In this document: positions 1-8,035 of the stretch, in pieces
How positions within the stretch are numbered: position 1 is the first letter of the stretch
Layout of the letters: each line of letters opens with the position of its first letter
Assembly: GCF_023373525.1 (NCBI RefSeq)
Contig: NZ_CP097218.1
Span: 3,348,001-3,412,000, forward strand
Origin: Brachybacterium kimchii
GTDB lineage: Bacteria > Actinomycetota > Actinomycetes > Actinomycetales > Dermabacteraceae
Length of the DNA stretch: 64,000 nucleotides
Direction: 5' to 3'
Translations under genes and position numbers: made by a program
Notes under the pieces: generated by a model
Told to the model about the DNA's origin: nothing
Databases searched by the model: none
The model's input: the letters and a program-made list of their open reading frames with translations, nothing else

Positions 1-132
1 TCCCCGCTGCTCGCGCACGTGCGCGAGCAACTCGCAAGAGACGACTGGGCGCTTCGTGAGGTGCTGCAGGGGACCGCGGAGCGGGTCTACACGCGGGCCA
101 GGGTGACCGGAGAGGCCGGGGCGACCGGGTAG
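1..132 (+). CDS. C-terminal end of an amidohydrolase-like protein (partial)
   Basis: Only the last 43 codons are in the window, in frame 1, ending with TAG at 130-132. The peptide contains REVLQGTAERVY, which resembles the end of amidohydrolase-2 family metal hydrolases, where an NAxRLY-like segment closes the TIM barrel. The convergent neighbours encode an SDR and a FAH-fold enzyme typical of the non-phosphorylating L-fucose pathway, in which an amidohydrolase acts as L-fuconolactonase, so that is the likely role. The assignment rests on a short tail plus context. The stop lies four bases from the stop of the facing GntR gene. Confidence 0.5.
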   Translation, partial: SPLLAHVREQLARDDWALREVLQGTAERVYTRARVTGEAGATG

Positions 133-136
133 GCGG

Positions 137-862
137 TCACGCCCCCGTCGCCGGGTCCGTCCCCTCGGCCGCCGCGTCCTCGGGCATCCCCTGCCGGATC
201 AGCCAGGACTCGACGCCCGCGACGTGGGAGGTCGCATAGGCGCGGGCGAGGTCGGCCCGACCTGCGCGCAGCGCCTCGAGGATCCGCGAGTGCTCGGCGA
301 GCGTCCGCTCGACGGCCTCGGAGTCCGTGAGCCCGCGCCACACGCGCGCCCGCGAGGTCGAGCTCGCGAGCGAATCGAGCAGCGTGCTCAGGTACGCGTT
401 CGGGCAGCGGTGGTTGATGAGCCGGTGGAAGGCGATGTCGGAGGCCACCAGCGCCTCGATGCCCGAGTCCGCGTTCAGCTGGGCGAGCATCTCGTCGAGC
501 CGGGCGAAGTCCTCATCGGTCAGGTGCGGGGCGGCCTGCTCGACCGCGATGGGCTCCATCAGACGCCGCAGCTCGAGGATCTCGAGGTGCGAGGAGTCCT
601 GGTGCAGGTCCAGCACGAAGGAGAGGGACTCCAGCAGCTGCTCGGGCTCGAGCGCGGTGACGTACGTGCCGTCGCCCTGGCGGACGTCCAGCACGCGGAT
701 CACCGAGAGCGCCTTCACGGCCTCGCGCAGGGAGTTGCGGGAGACGCCGATCGTCTCGGCGAGCTCCTTCTCGGTGGGCAGGCGGTCGCCGGGCCTGAGC
801 TGCCCGTCGACCACCATCTGCTTGATGGCGGAGATCGCCTTGTCGCTGACTGCCGAGGCCAT
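137..862 (-). CDS. GntR/FadR-family transcriptional regulator
   Basis: A 241-residue protein with an N-terminal winged helix (about residues 8-70, including ELAETIGVSRNSLREAVKAL) and a C-terminal FCD ligand domain (about 95-225). The FCD domain shows the usual metal or ligand residues: DIAFH, a later EHS and a SH near residue 215. Such proteins repress sugar-acid operons until a pathway acid binds. It is the third gene of a minus-strand operon after the FAH and SDR genes; its ATG lies one base past the SDR stop. The FAH promoter holds a palindrome (2624-2640) that could be its operator. Family assignment is firm; the effector is inferred to be a fuconate-type intermediate. Confidence 0.88.
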   Translation of the reverse strand: MASAVSDKAISAIKQMVVDGQLRPGDRLPTEKELAETIGVSRNSLREAVKALSVIRVLDVRQGDGTYVTALEPEQLLESLSFVLDLHQDSSHLEILELRRLMEPIAVEQAAPHLTDEDFARLDEMLAQLNADSGIEALVASDIAFHRLINHRCPNAYLSTLLDSLASSTSRARVWRGLTDSEAVERTLAEHSRILEALRAGRADLARAYATSHVAGVESWLIRQGMPEDAAAEGTDPATGA

Positions 863-863
863 C

Positions 864-1625
864 TCAGTCCACCGGCCGCGTGCGCAGGCCGCTCATGCCG
901 CCGTCGACCGCGAGCGAGGTGCCCGTGGTCGAGGAGTTCAGCGGGCTCGCGAGGAAGACCACGGACTCGGCGACCTCCTGCGGGGTGACCATGCGGCCCG
1001 TCGGCTGGCGGGCGTCGAGCGCCGCCCGCTCGGCCACGGGATCGGGGAAGTTCTGGACCATGCGATCCACGAACTCGGTCGCGACCGTCCCCGGGTTCAC
1101 GCAGTTCACGCGGACGCCCTCGCGCACGTGGTCGGTGGCCATCGCGAAGGTCATCGCCTGCACGGCGCCCTTGGTCGCCGAGTAGAGCACCCGCTCCTGA
1201 AGCCCCGCGGTCGCCGCGATCGAGGACATGTTGACGACGGCCGCATGCGCGGAGCGGCGCAGGTGGGGGAGCGCGGCGGCGGTCACCCGCGCCATTGCGG
1301 TGACGTTCACGCTGAGCACGCGCGCCCACTCCTCGTCGTCGTTCGCGGTCACGTCGCCCACGGCGCTCACCCCCGCGTTGTTCACGACCACGTCGAGCCC
1401 GCCCAGGGACTCGGCGGCGGCGTCGACCGCGGTGCCCGTCGCCGCCCTGTCGCCGAGGTCGACCACGTGGACGGTCGCGCCCTCGGGCGCGCCCGTCGGC
1501 GAGAGGTCGAGGACGGCGACGTGCGCGCCGAGCTCCAGGAAGCGCGCCGACGTCGCCCGGCCGATGCCGGAGCAGCCACCGGTGACCAGGATCCTCAGGC
1601 CCTCATAGGGGTTCGTGGGACTCAT
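864..1625 (-). CDS. SDR dehydrogenase, probably 2-keto-3-deoxy-L-fuconate dehydrogenase
   Basis: A 253-residue classical short-chain dehydrogenase. The cofactor motif TGGCSGIG is near residue 16, NNAG follows, then the catalytic Ser (MSSIAA) and YSATK. The C-terminal stretch DARQPTGRM resembles 2-keto-3-deoxy-L-fuconate dehydrogenases, which make 2,4-diketo-3-deoxy-L-fuconate in the non-phosphorylating L-fucose route. The ATG overlaps the upstream FAH stop as ATGA, indicating translational coupling. The substrate is inferred from this motif and the FAH neighbour; L-rhamnonate or another 6-deoxy acid remains possible. Confidence 0.8.
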   Translation of the reverse strand: MSPTNPYEGLRILVTGGCSGIGRATSARFLELGAHVAVLDLSPTGAPEGATVHVVDLGDRAATGTAVDAAAESLGGLDVVVNNAGVSAVGDVTANDDEEWARVLSVNVTAMARVTAAALPHLRRSAHAAVVNMSSIAATAGLQERVLYSATKGAVQAMTFAMATDHVREGVRVNCVNPGTVATEFVDRMVQNFPDPVAERAALDARQPTGRMVTPQEVAESVVFLASPLNSSTTGTSLAVDGGMSGLRTRPVD

Positions 1626-2578
1626 CGGCCGGTCTCCTTCTCGGTGGTGGCGGACGCCGCGCCGGACGCCGGGGCAGGCGCGGTGGGGGCGGGGGCGTCG
1701 CGGAAGGTCTGGCGCTGGCTGCCCAGGCCCTCGATGGCGAGCTCGACGACGTCGCCGTCGCGCAGGTACGGCTGGCCGGGCAGGCCCATGGCGACGCCCG
1801 CCGGCGTGCCGGTGTTCACGAGGTCGCCGGGGTAGAGGGTCATGAAGCGCGAGAGGTAGGCGAGGACCTCGCCGACGCCGAAGATCTGGTCGGCCGTGGT
1901 GCCGTCCTGGCGGACCTGGCCGTTCACCGAGAGGGTGAGGGAGAGGTCCTGGACGTCGGCGATCTCGTCGGCCGTGACGAGGTAGGGGCCCATCGGGTTG
2001 AAGGTCTCGCAGTTCTTGCCCTTGTCCCAGGTGCCGCCGCGCTCGATCTGGAACTCGCGCTCGGAGACGTCGTTGCTGATCGTGTACCCGGCGATGGCGG
2101 CGAGCGCCTCCTCGGGCGAGGACGCGCAGCGCAGCGTGCTGCCGATGACGACGCCCAGCTCGACCTCCCAATCGGTCTTCACGGAGTCGCGCGGGATCAG
2201 CACGTCGTCATAGGGGCCGACGACGGTGTCCGGGGCCTTCATGAAGACGATCGGCTCCGGGGGGATCTCCGCATTCGTCTCGGCGGCGTGATCGCGGTAG
2301 TTCAGCCCGATGCAGAGGATCTTCCCCGGCGCGAGCGGGGCGCCGCAGCGTGCTTCCTCCACCCGGTTCTGGGGCGTCGGGGCGTCGACGGGGGTATCGA
2401 GTGCGGGCAGCGAGCCGTCGGCGATCGCGCGGGCGGCGCGGGCGATGCCACCGTTCTCGAGGAAGTCTCGCGTCACGGCATGCGCGTCGCCGGTCAGAGG
2501 AGAGAGGTCATAGGTCGTGCCGCCAGCTTCGACGGCGAGACTCTCGGCGCCTGCGGAGCCATGGGCGAAGAACTTCAC
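1622..2578 (-). CDS. Fumarylacetoacetate hydrolase-family enzyme, likely 2,4-diketo-3-deoxy-L-fuconate hydrolase
   Basis: A 318-residue FAH-fold protein. A small N-terminal domain is followed by the catalytic core: GKILCIGLNYRDHAAE, the metal-binding pattern DWEVELGVVIG, SNDVSERE, and the closing TGTPAGVAMG loop. FAH enzymes cleave a C-C bond of a beta-diketo acid using a divalent metal. As first gene of the operon with the SDR and GntR, it probably cleaves diketo-deoxy-fuconate to pyruvate and lactate. The start has an upstream GAAGGAG Shine-Dalgarno sequence. Its paralog at 6157-7056 belongs to the gentisate pathway and is clearly divergent. Confidence 0.82.
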   Translation of the reverse strand: MKFFAHGSAGAESLAVEAGGTTYDLSPLTGDAHAVTRDFLENGGIARAARAIADGSLPALDTPVDAPTPQNRVEEARCGAPLAPGKILCIGLNYRDHAAETNAEIPPEPIVFMKAPDTVVGPYDDVLIPRDSVKTDWEVELGVVIGSTLRCASSPEEALAAIAGYTISNDVSEREFQIERGGTWDKGKNCETFNPMGPYLVTADEIADVQDLSLTLSVNGQVRQDGTTADQIFGVGEVLAYLSRFMTLYPGDLVNTGTPAGVAMGLPGQPYLRDGDVVELAIEGLGSQRQTFRDAPAPTAPAPASGAASATTEKETGR

Positions 2579-2623
2579 GGAGCTGTCTCCTTCGATGGTC
2601 TGGACTACGCTCGCAGGCTACCT

Positions 2624-2640
2624 CAGACATCCGATGTTTG
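2624..2640. promoter_or_regulatory. Candidate GntR operator upstream of the FAH-SDR-GntR operon
   Basis: The sequence CAGACATCCGATGTTTG is an almost perfect palindrome with core ACATC-C-GATGT. It lies 46-62 bases before the FAH start, where a FadR-type dimer would be expected to bind. The assignment to the GntR at 137-862 is by position only. Confidence 0.45.
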
Positions 2641-2714
2641 CTCGAGGAATCGCCTGCCAGGGACGGAGACGGGGGAGAGTGCGCGGCGCGCGGCCGCCTC
2701 GCGGGCGTGTGGCC

Positions 2715-3506
2715 TCACTCCCCGCGGAGCGCCCTCTCGGCGTCGTCCCGTGCGCGGCGCAGGCGCTCGACGGCGTGCCGTCGGGCGCTCTCGTCCATGC
2801 GGGTGGTGGGTGTGGCGACGCTGATAGAGGCGACGGGGTCCTCCCCGCCGAGGCGGACCGCGACGCCGAGTGCGGTGACGCCGGCCTCCGACTCCTCGGT
2901 GTTCAGTCCGTATCCCCGGTCGCGCACCGCCGCGATCTCGGCGGAGAGCTCGCGCAGCGTCGAGATCCGTCGCGAGGGCCAGGGGCGCAGTCCGCCCGAG
3001 TGCAGGGCCTCGATCGTGGGGTCGGGGAGCGCGGCGAGCATCGCCTTCCCGCCCGAGGTGCAGTAGGCGGGGATCCGGGTGCCCGTGCGCAGTCCCACCC
3101 GCAGCGCCTGCCGGCCCTCGATCCCGTCGACGAACTGGGCGTCGGCACCGACCAGGATCTGCAGGTGGACGGTCTCGCCGACCTCGTCGTGCACGTCCTG
3201 GAGGAGGGGGTGCAGGCGAGCGGTGATCGCGGGGACCGAACGGGTGGCGGCGCCGGCGGCGAGCAGCGCCGGGCCGGTCCGGTAGAGCCGCTTCTCGCCC
3301 TGGGCGGCGAAGCCGCGGCCGGCCAGGGTCGTCAGCAGCCGGTGAGCCGTCGACGGCGCGACCTCGAGGAAGTGCGCGGCCTCGGTGACCGACAGCTGCG
3401 ACCTCTCCGTCAGCAGCGTCAGCAGCCGCAGTGCGCGGTCCACGGCCTCGATCCGATACGGGTCCGCTCTCTGAAGATTCTGCTCCACAGAAAGAGCGTA
3501 CGACAT
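2715..3506 (-). CDS. IclR-family transcriptional regulator of the gentisate genes
   Basis: A 263-residue IclR protein: winged helix about residues 15-75 (SVTEAAHFLEVAPSTAHRLL) and an IclR effector domain about 80-255 with QILVGADAQFVDGIEG. IclR regulators commonly control aromatic catabolism from a divergent position, and this gene is divergent from the 3-hydroxybenzoate hydroxylase operon with 171 bases between starts. The chosen ATG lacks a strong Shine-Dalgarno sequence, so translation may be leaderless or may start at the in-frame GTG a few codons downstream. Whether it activates or represses cannot be told from sequence. Confidence 0.87.
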   Translation of the reverse strand: MSYALSVEQNLQRADPYRIEAVDRALRLLTLLTERSQLSVTEAAHFLEVAPSTAHRLLTTLAGRGFAAQGEKRLYRTGPALLAAGAATRSVPAITARLHPLLQDVHDEVGETVHLQILVGADAQFVDGIEGRQALRVGLRTGTRIPAYCTSGGKAMLAALPDPTIEALHSGGLRPWPSRRISTLRELSAEIAAVRDRGYGLNTEESEAGVTALGVAVRLGGEDPVASISVATPTTRMDESARRHAVERLRRARDDAERALRGE

Positions 3507-3508
3507 GT

Positions 3509-3538
3509 TTGCGCATAGAGGAACGGTCTGCCTACGGT
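3509..3538 (+). promoter_or_regulatory. Candidate promoter of the gentisate operon
   Basis: TTGCGC (3509-3514) and TACGGT (3533-3538) are separated by 18 bases and face the hydroxylase operon. This predicts a 5-prime leader of about 130 bases containing a GC-rich segment (GGGCGG and CCGCCC half-arms near 3575-3600). Confidence 0.35.
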
Positions 3539-3677
3539 CATACCCGTCGTGGCACCCGTCACAGCTCCGAAGAGGGGGCGGCGGGGCCGGGCGTCCGCCC
3601 TTGCGGGAGAGCGCTCATCGGACCGCTGAGCAGGGAAGCGCAGCGGGATTCGCCACGGCCATTCGAGGAGGAGATCC

Positions 3678-5015
3678 ATGACCACGACGCACACCGCGCC
3701 CCAGGTGCTCATCGTCGGCGGCGGCATCGGCGGCATCGGCGCCGCACTGATGCTGGGCCGCCGCGGCATCCGCGTCCATCTGCTGGAGCGCGAGCCGGCC
3801 TTCGCCGAGGGAGGCTTCGGCCTCCAGCTCGGCCCGAACATCACCCGCATGCTCCGCGACGAGGGCGTGCTCGAGGACATCGCCCCGAACGCCGTGTTCC
3901 CCCGCCGCCTGGTGTTCCGCAACGCCGTCTCCGGGGAGGAGCTCAACCATCTGGACTGCGAGGACATGGAGCGCCGCTACGGCTCGCGCTACCTCGTCAT
4001 GCACCGCGGCGACCTGCTGGAGGGTCTGGTGCGGGCGGCGCTCGCCACGGGGAACGTGACCCTCGAGAACGATCGCAAGGTCGTCCGGGTCGAGGACCGC
4101 GCGGACGGCGTGGCCGCGATCACCGAGGACGGCAGCCGCTACGAGGCCCAGATCGTGCTGGGGGCCGATGGCATGCACTCGCGCATGCGTCGCCTCTTCG
4201 TGGACGACGCCCTGCAGCCCACCGGTTTCGTCGCCTACCGCGGGACCATCCCGATCGACGCGGTCGACCCCGACCTCGACCTCGAATCCGTCACCGTGTG
4301 GATGGGGCCCGGCCTGCACCTCGTGCAGTACCCCCTGCGCGATGCGAAGGAGTTCAACCAGGTCGCCGTGTTCGAATCGCCCGCCCATGCGCGCGGCGAG
4401 CTCGACTGGGGGAAGCCCGAGGAGCTGCTCGAGCGCTTCAGCTCGGAGACCGGTCTGCACCCCTCCGTGGTGCGCGCGCCCCGTGAGCTCGGGATGGCGC
4501 GCGGCTGGCCGATGGTCGACCGCGATCCGCTGGACACCTACGTCCAGGGCCGGGTCGCCCTGCTCGGCGACGCCGCCCACGCCACCCTGCAGTACCTCGC
4601 CCAGGGCGCCGGGCAGTCCCTCCTGGACGGGGCGAGCCTCGCCGCGCACCTCGCGCCGCTCGCCGACTCGGAGACCTGGACGCCCGCACAGGTCCAGGCC
4701 GCCCTCGGCGCCTACGACGAGGAGCGCGTGGCCGCCGCCTCCCGGGTCCAGACCGCCTCCCGCGCCTGGGGCGAGATGTGGCACGTGCGCTCGGCCGGCG
4801 CCGTCATGGTCCGCGACCACGCCTGGCGCTCCCACGACCGGTTCGACTACGACATCGTCGACTGGCTCTACGGGCCGGTCCGGACGGAGGGGATCGTCGC
4901 CGCTGCCGACGGGAGCGCGACGTCGCCCGGCTCCGCCGCAGCCCCGTCGGCCGAGGCGACTCCCGTCGTCCGCCCCCGCGACCTCCACCCGACACCCGTG
5001 ACCACGAGGAAGTGA
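3678..5015 (+). CDS. FAD-dependent monooxygenase, probable 3-hydroxybenzoate 6-hydroxylase
   Basis: A 445-residue flavoprotein hydroxylase. It has the N-terminal FAD motif GGGIGGIGAAL (about 14), the DG motif GADGMHSRMR (about 160) and the ribityl-binding GRVALLGDAAHATLQY (about 290). Para-hydroxylation of 3-hydroxybenzoate gives gentisate, the substrate of the next gene. Salicylate hydroxylases share this fold, but the gentisate dioxygenase, FAH hydrolase and maleylpyruvate isomerase that follow strongly favour 3-hydroxybenzoate or salicylate 5-hydroxylation to gentisate. A GAGGAGGAG ribosome-binding site precedes the ATG. The C-terminal 40 residues are Ala/Pro-rich and probably disordered. 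Confidence 0.85.
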   Translation: MTTTHTAPQVLIVGGGIGGIGAALMLGRRGIRVHLLEREPAFAEGGFGLQLGPNITRMLRDEGVLEDIAPNAVFPRRLVFRNAVSGEELNHLDCEDMERRYGSRYLVMHRGDLLEGLVRAALATGNVTLENDRKVVRVEDRADGVAAITEDGSRYEAQIVLGADGMHSRMRRLFVDDALQPTGFVAYRGTIPIDAVDPDLDLESVTVWMGPGLHLVQYPLRDAKEFNQVAVFESPAHARGELDWGKPEELLERFSSETGLHPSVVRAPRELGMARGWPMVDRDPLDTYVQGRVALLGDAAHATLQYLAQGAGQSLLDGASLAAHLAPLADSETWTPAQVQAALGAYDEERVAAASRVQTASRAWGEMWHVRSAGAVMVRDHAWRSHDRFDYDIVDWLYGPVRTEGIVAAADGSATSPGSAAAPSAEATPVVRPRDLHPTPVTTRK

Positions 5016-5020
5016 GCACC

Positions 5021-6160
5021 ATGAGCACCACCGCCCCCGAGAGCGCCTCCGCGTTCGACGACGAGGAGCTCGAGCACGAGCCCGAGAACGACATGGAGCC
5101 CGACGACAGTCCCGAGCTGCGCGAGCTCTACGAAGGATTCGAGCGGGAGCACCTGCTCCCGCTGTGGACCCAGCGCGACGACCTCATGCCCTTCAGCCCG
5201 AAGCCGCAAGCGGTCCCGCACGTGTGGAAGTGGGACCGGCTGTACCCGCTCGCCCGCCGCTCCGGGGACCTCGTGCCCGTGGGACGGGGAGGGGAGCGCC
5301 GCGCCATCGGCCTGGCCAACCCCGGACTCGGCGGCAACGCCTACATCTCCCCGACGCTCTGGGCTGCGATCCAGTACCTGGGGCCGAAGGAGACCGCGCC
5401 CGAGCACCGCCATTCGCAGAACGCCTTCCGCTTCGTCGTCGAGGGCGAGGGCGTGTGGACCGTCGTCAACGGCGACCCCGTGCGGATGAGCCGCGGCGAC
5501 TTCCTGCTCACGCCCGGCTGGCACTTCCACGGCCACCACAACGAGACCGACCGGCCCATGGCATGGATCGACGGTCTGGACATCCCGTTCTCCCAGCAGA
5601 TGGACGTCGGCTTCTTCGAGTTCGGCTCCGAGCGCGTGACCGACTACGCGACTCCCGACTTCTCGCGCTCCGAGCGCCTGTGGTGCCATCCGGGGCTGCG
5701 GCCGCTGAGCGCTCTGCAGGACACCGTGAGCTCGCCGATCGGCGCCTACCGCTGGGAGCACACCGATCGGGCGCTCACCGACCAGCTGCTGCTCGAGGAC
5801 GAGGGCCAGCCCGCGACCGTCGAGCAGGGCCACGCCGCCATCCGCTTCATGAACCCGACCACCGGCGGCGACGTCATGTCCACGATCCGGGCCGAGTTCC
5901 ACCGCCTGCGCCCCGGCGTGCGCACCGCGACCCTGCGCGAAGTCGGGTCGAGCGTCTTCCAGGTGTTCGAGGGCGCGGGCGCCGTCGTCCTCGACGGCGA
6001 GCGCACCGTGCTCGAGAAGGGCGACCTGTTCGTCGTCCCGTCCTGGGTCCCCTGGTCCCTCGAGGCCGAGTCGCAGTTCGACCTCTTCCGCTTCTCGGAC
6101 GCCCCGATCATGGAGCGTCTGAACTTCCACCGCACCCATATCGAAGGGAACGCACGATGA
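5021..6160 (+). CDS. Gentisate 1,2-dioxygenase
   Basis: A 379-residue bicupin. The first cupin carries the iron-binding HRHSQNAFRFVVEGEG (about residue 127); a second cupin lies about 280-360 (SVFQVFEGAGAVVLDG, FVVPSWVPWSLEA). It opens gentisate to maleylpyruvate using Fe(II) and oxygen. The start chosen is the ATG five bases after the hydroxylase stop. The N-terminus is very acidic (ELEHEPENDMEPDD). Its stop overlaps the ATG of the next gene. Length and motifs match the family, so confidence is high. Confidence 0.93.
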   Translation: MSTTAPESASAFDDEELEHEPENDMEPDDSPELRELYEGFEREHLLPLWTQRDDLMPFSPKPQAVPHVWKWDRLYPLARRSGDLVPVGRGGERRAIGLANPGLGGNAYISPTLWAAIQYLGPKETAPEHRHSQNAFRFVVEGEGVWTVVNGDPVRMSRGDFLLTPGWHFHGHHNETDRPMAWIDGLDIPFSQQMDVGFFEFGSERVTDYATPDFSRSERLWCHPGLRPLSALQDTVSSPIGAYRWEHTDRALTDQLLLEDEGQPATVEQGHAAIRFMNPTTGGDVMSTIRAEFHRLRPGVRTATLREVGSSVFQVFEGAGAVVLDGERTVLEKGDLFVVPSWVPWSLEAESQFDLFRFSDAPIMERLNFHRTHIEGNAR

Positions 6161-7056
6161 AGCTCACCACCATCCGCACCGCCGGCACCGCGTCCGGCAC
6201 CACGGCCGCCCTCGTCGACGGAGAGGAGGTCATCGAGCTCGACCGGACCGAGGACGTCGGGGCGCTGCTGCGCCGCGGAGGCGTCGCCGACGCGGAGTCC
6301 CTGGCCACGGGCGCTCGCCACCGTCTGGACGAGGTCGAGCTCGCTCCCGTGGTGACACGGCCCGGGAAGATCATCTGCGTGGGCCTGAACTACCGGGCCC
6401 ATATCCTCGAGATGAAGCGGGACCTGCCCGAGGCCCCCACCCTCTTCGCCAAGTACGACGAGTGCCTGCTCGGAGCCCGGGACGACATCGTGCTGCCGCC
6501 CGAGTCCGACAGGATCGACTGGGAGGGCGAGCTCGCCGTCGTCATCGGCAGCAGCGTGCGGCGCGCCCGCGGCGAGGAGGCCCGCGCGGCCATCGCGGGC
6601 TACTCGATCTGCAACGACGTGTCGATGCGCGACTGGCAGTTCCGCACCCGTGAGTGGCTGCAGGGCAAGATCTGGGCGGACTCGACCCCCCTGGGGCCCG
6701 TGCTCGCCACGCCCGACGAGATCCCGGCGGATGCCCGGCTCGTCACCCTCGTCGACGGCGAGGAGATGCAGCGCGGAGACATCCACGACCTCGTCTTCGG
6801 GCCCGTCGACCTCGTCGAGTACATCTCGACCGTGATCCCGCTGAACCCAGGCGATGTCATCATCTCGGGCACCCCCGGCGGCGTGGGCAACGCCCGCGAC
6901 CCGCAGGTGTTCCTGCGCCCCGGCCAGGAGGTCACCGTGCGGATCGACGGGATCGGCGAGCTGCGCAACCGCACCGTCGCCGAGGAGGTGCCCGAGGCGA
7001 CGGCGAGCGCAGAGGCCCCGGCGAGCGCGGAGGGCGCCGGAGCGGCGACGTCATGA
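6157..7056 (+). CDS. FAH-family hydrolase, probable fumarylpyruvate hydrolase
   Basis: A 299-residue FAH-fold enzyme with GKIICVGLNYRAHILEM, the metal-site segment DWEGELAVVIG, NDVSMRDWQFRTREW and the end motif ISGTPGGVGNARDP. In this operon it should hydrolyse fumarylpyruvate, made by the next gene product, to fumarate and pyruvate. ATGA overlaps join it to both neighbours. The last 20 residues are an Ala/Glu/Ser-rich tail outside the fold. Confidence 0.87.
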   Translation: MKLTTIRTAGTASGTTAALVDGEEVIELDRTEDVGALLRRGGVADAESLATGARHRLDEVELAPVVTRPGKIICVGLNYRAHILEMKRDLPEAPTLFAKYDECLLGARDDIVLPPESDRIDWEGELAVVIGSSVRRARGEEARAAIAGYSICNDVSMRDWQFRTREWLQGKIWADSTPLGPVLATPDEIPADARLVTLVDGEEMQRGDIHDLVFGPVDLVEYISTVIPLNPGDVIISGTPGGVGNARDPQVFLRPGQEVTVRIDGIGELRNRTVAEEVPEATASAEAPASAEGAGAATS

Positions 7057-7853
7057 GCACCACCGAGGAGGAGGCGCGCGCCGCCCTGCGCGAGAGGCTG
7101 GGATCGGGAGCGCGCTACGACTCCTCCGACGCCCCGTCCCGCGAGCTCGCCTGGGCGCGCAGCGGCACCGCGTACTTCGCGCGGGTGCTGAACCGCCTCA
7201 CCGATGACGAGCTGTACGAGCCGAGCCTCATGGAGGGCTGGACCAGGGCGCACGTGGTGGCCCACGTGGGCTACAACGCCCGCGCCCTCACCCGCCTCGT
7301 GGAGTGGGCGCGCACGGGGGTCGAGACCCCCATGTACCGGTCCACCGCGCAGCGGGGCCGGGAGATCGAGCGCGGCTCGACCCTCCCCGCCCGTGCACTG
7401 CGCAACCTGTTCGCCCATGCCGAGGTGCACCTGAACGTCGAATGGCGCGACCTCGAGGAGGGCCAGTGGGAGCACGAGGTCGTCACCGCCCAGGGCCGCA
7501 CGGTCGCCGTCCGCGAGACCGCGTGGATGCGCACCCGCGAGGTGTGGGTCCACGCCGTCGACCTCGATGCCTCGGGGTCCTTCCTCGACGTCCCGGCCGA
7601 CGTCATCGACGAGATCATCGCCGATGTCCAGCGGATGTGGACCCGCCGTGACGAGACGCCCGACCTGGTGCTGCGGCCCACCGACAGGGCCGAGCCCCTC
7701 ACGCTCGGCCAGGGCGGGACCGAGGTCACCGGGGCCGCGGCCGACCTCGCACGCTGGCTCGCCGGGCGCGGTGCCCGGCGCCTCGCGGTCGACGGCGCCG
7801 CTGTCGACGACGAAGACCCGGACCTGCTGCCCGTCCTGCCCCGCTGGTTCTGA
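7053..7853 (+). CDS. Mycothiol-dependent maleylpyruvate isomerase
   Basis: A 266-residue protein of the DinB-like maleylpyruvate isomerase family. HVVAHVGYNARAL (about residue 70) and TREVWVHAVDLDA (about 155) supply the His, Glu and His metal ligands. It isomerises maleylpyruvate to fumarylpyruvate with mycothiol as cofactor, placing the host in Actinomycetota. It closes the catabolic operon and is followed by a tandem repeat and a hairpin. The MFS gene after it therefore may have its own transcript or be expressed by read-through. Confidence 0.92.
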   Translation: MSTTEEEARAALRERLGSGARYDSSDAPSRELAWARSGTAYFARVLNRLTDDELYEPSLMEGWTRAHVVAHVGYNARALTRLVEWARTGVETPMYRSTAQRGREIERGSTLPARALRNLFAHAEVHLNVEWRDLEEGQWEHEVVTAQGRTVAVRETAWMRTREVWVHAVDLDASGSFLDVPADVIDEIIADVQRMWTRRDETPDLVLRPTDRAEPLTLGQGGTEVTGAAADLARWLAGRGARRLAVDGAAVDDEDPDLLPVLPRWF

Positions 7854-7882
7854 CCCGCTGGTCCTGACCTGCTGGTCCTGAC
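7841..7882 (+). repeat. Three tandem 14-bp units across the isomerase stop codon
   Basis: CCGCTGGTTCTGAC, CCGCTGGTCCTGAC and CTGCTGGTCCTGAC follow each other. The first unit encodes the last residues (RWF) and stop of the maleylpyruvate isomerase. The two extra copies look like slippage duplications and repeat the TGA. Confidence 0.85.
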
Positions 7883-7891
7883 CCGACCCCT

Positions 7892-7915
7892 GCCGCGCGC
7901 ACCGAGGCGCGCGGC
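7892..7915 (+). terminator. GC-rich hairpin after the gentisate catabolic genes
   Basis: Nine-base arms GCCGCGCGC and GCGCGCGGC with a six-base loop, 39 bases past the stop. There is no U-tract, which is usual for high-GC actinobacteria. Confidence 0.55.
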
Positions 7916-8035
7916 GGGGACGGCCCCATATCCCACGGCGATGCCGCCCTGTCCCATGGGCCGTCGCCGTGCCGGCGCCGTGCGCGCCGCCCCATCTCCC
8001 CGTGCCTCGTGCACCCTGCCCCGGAAGGGCATGTC

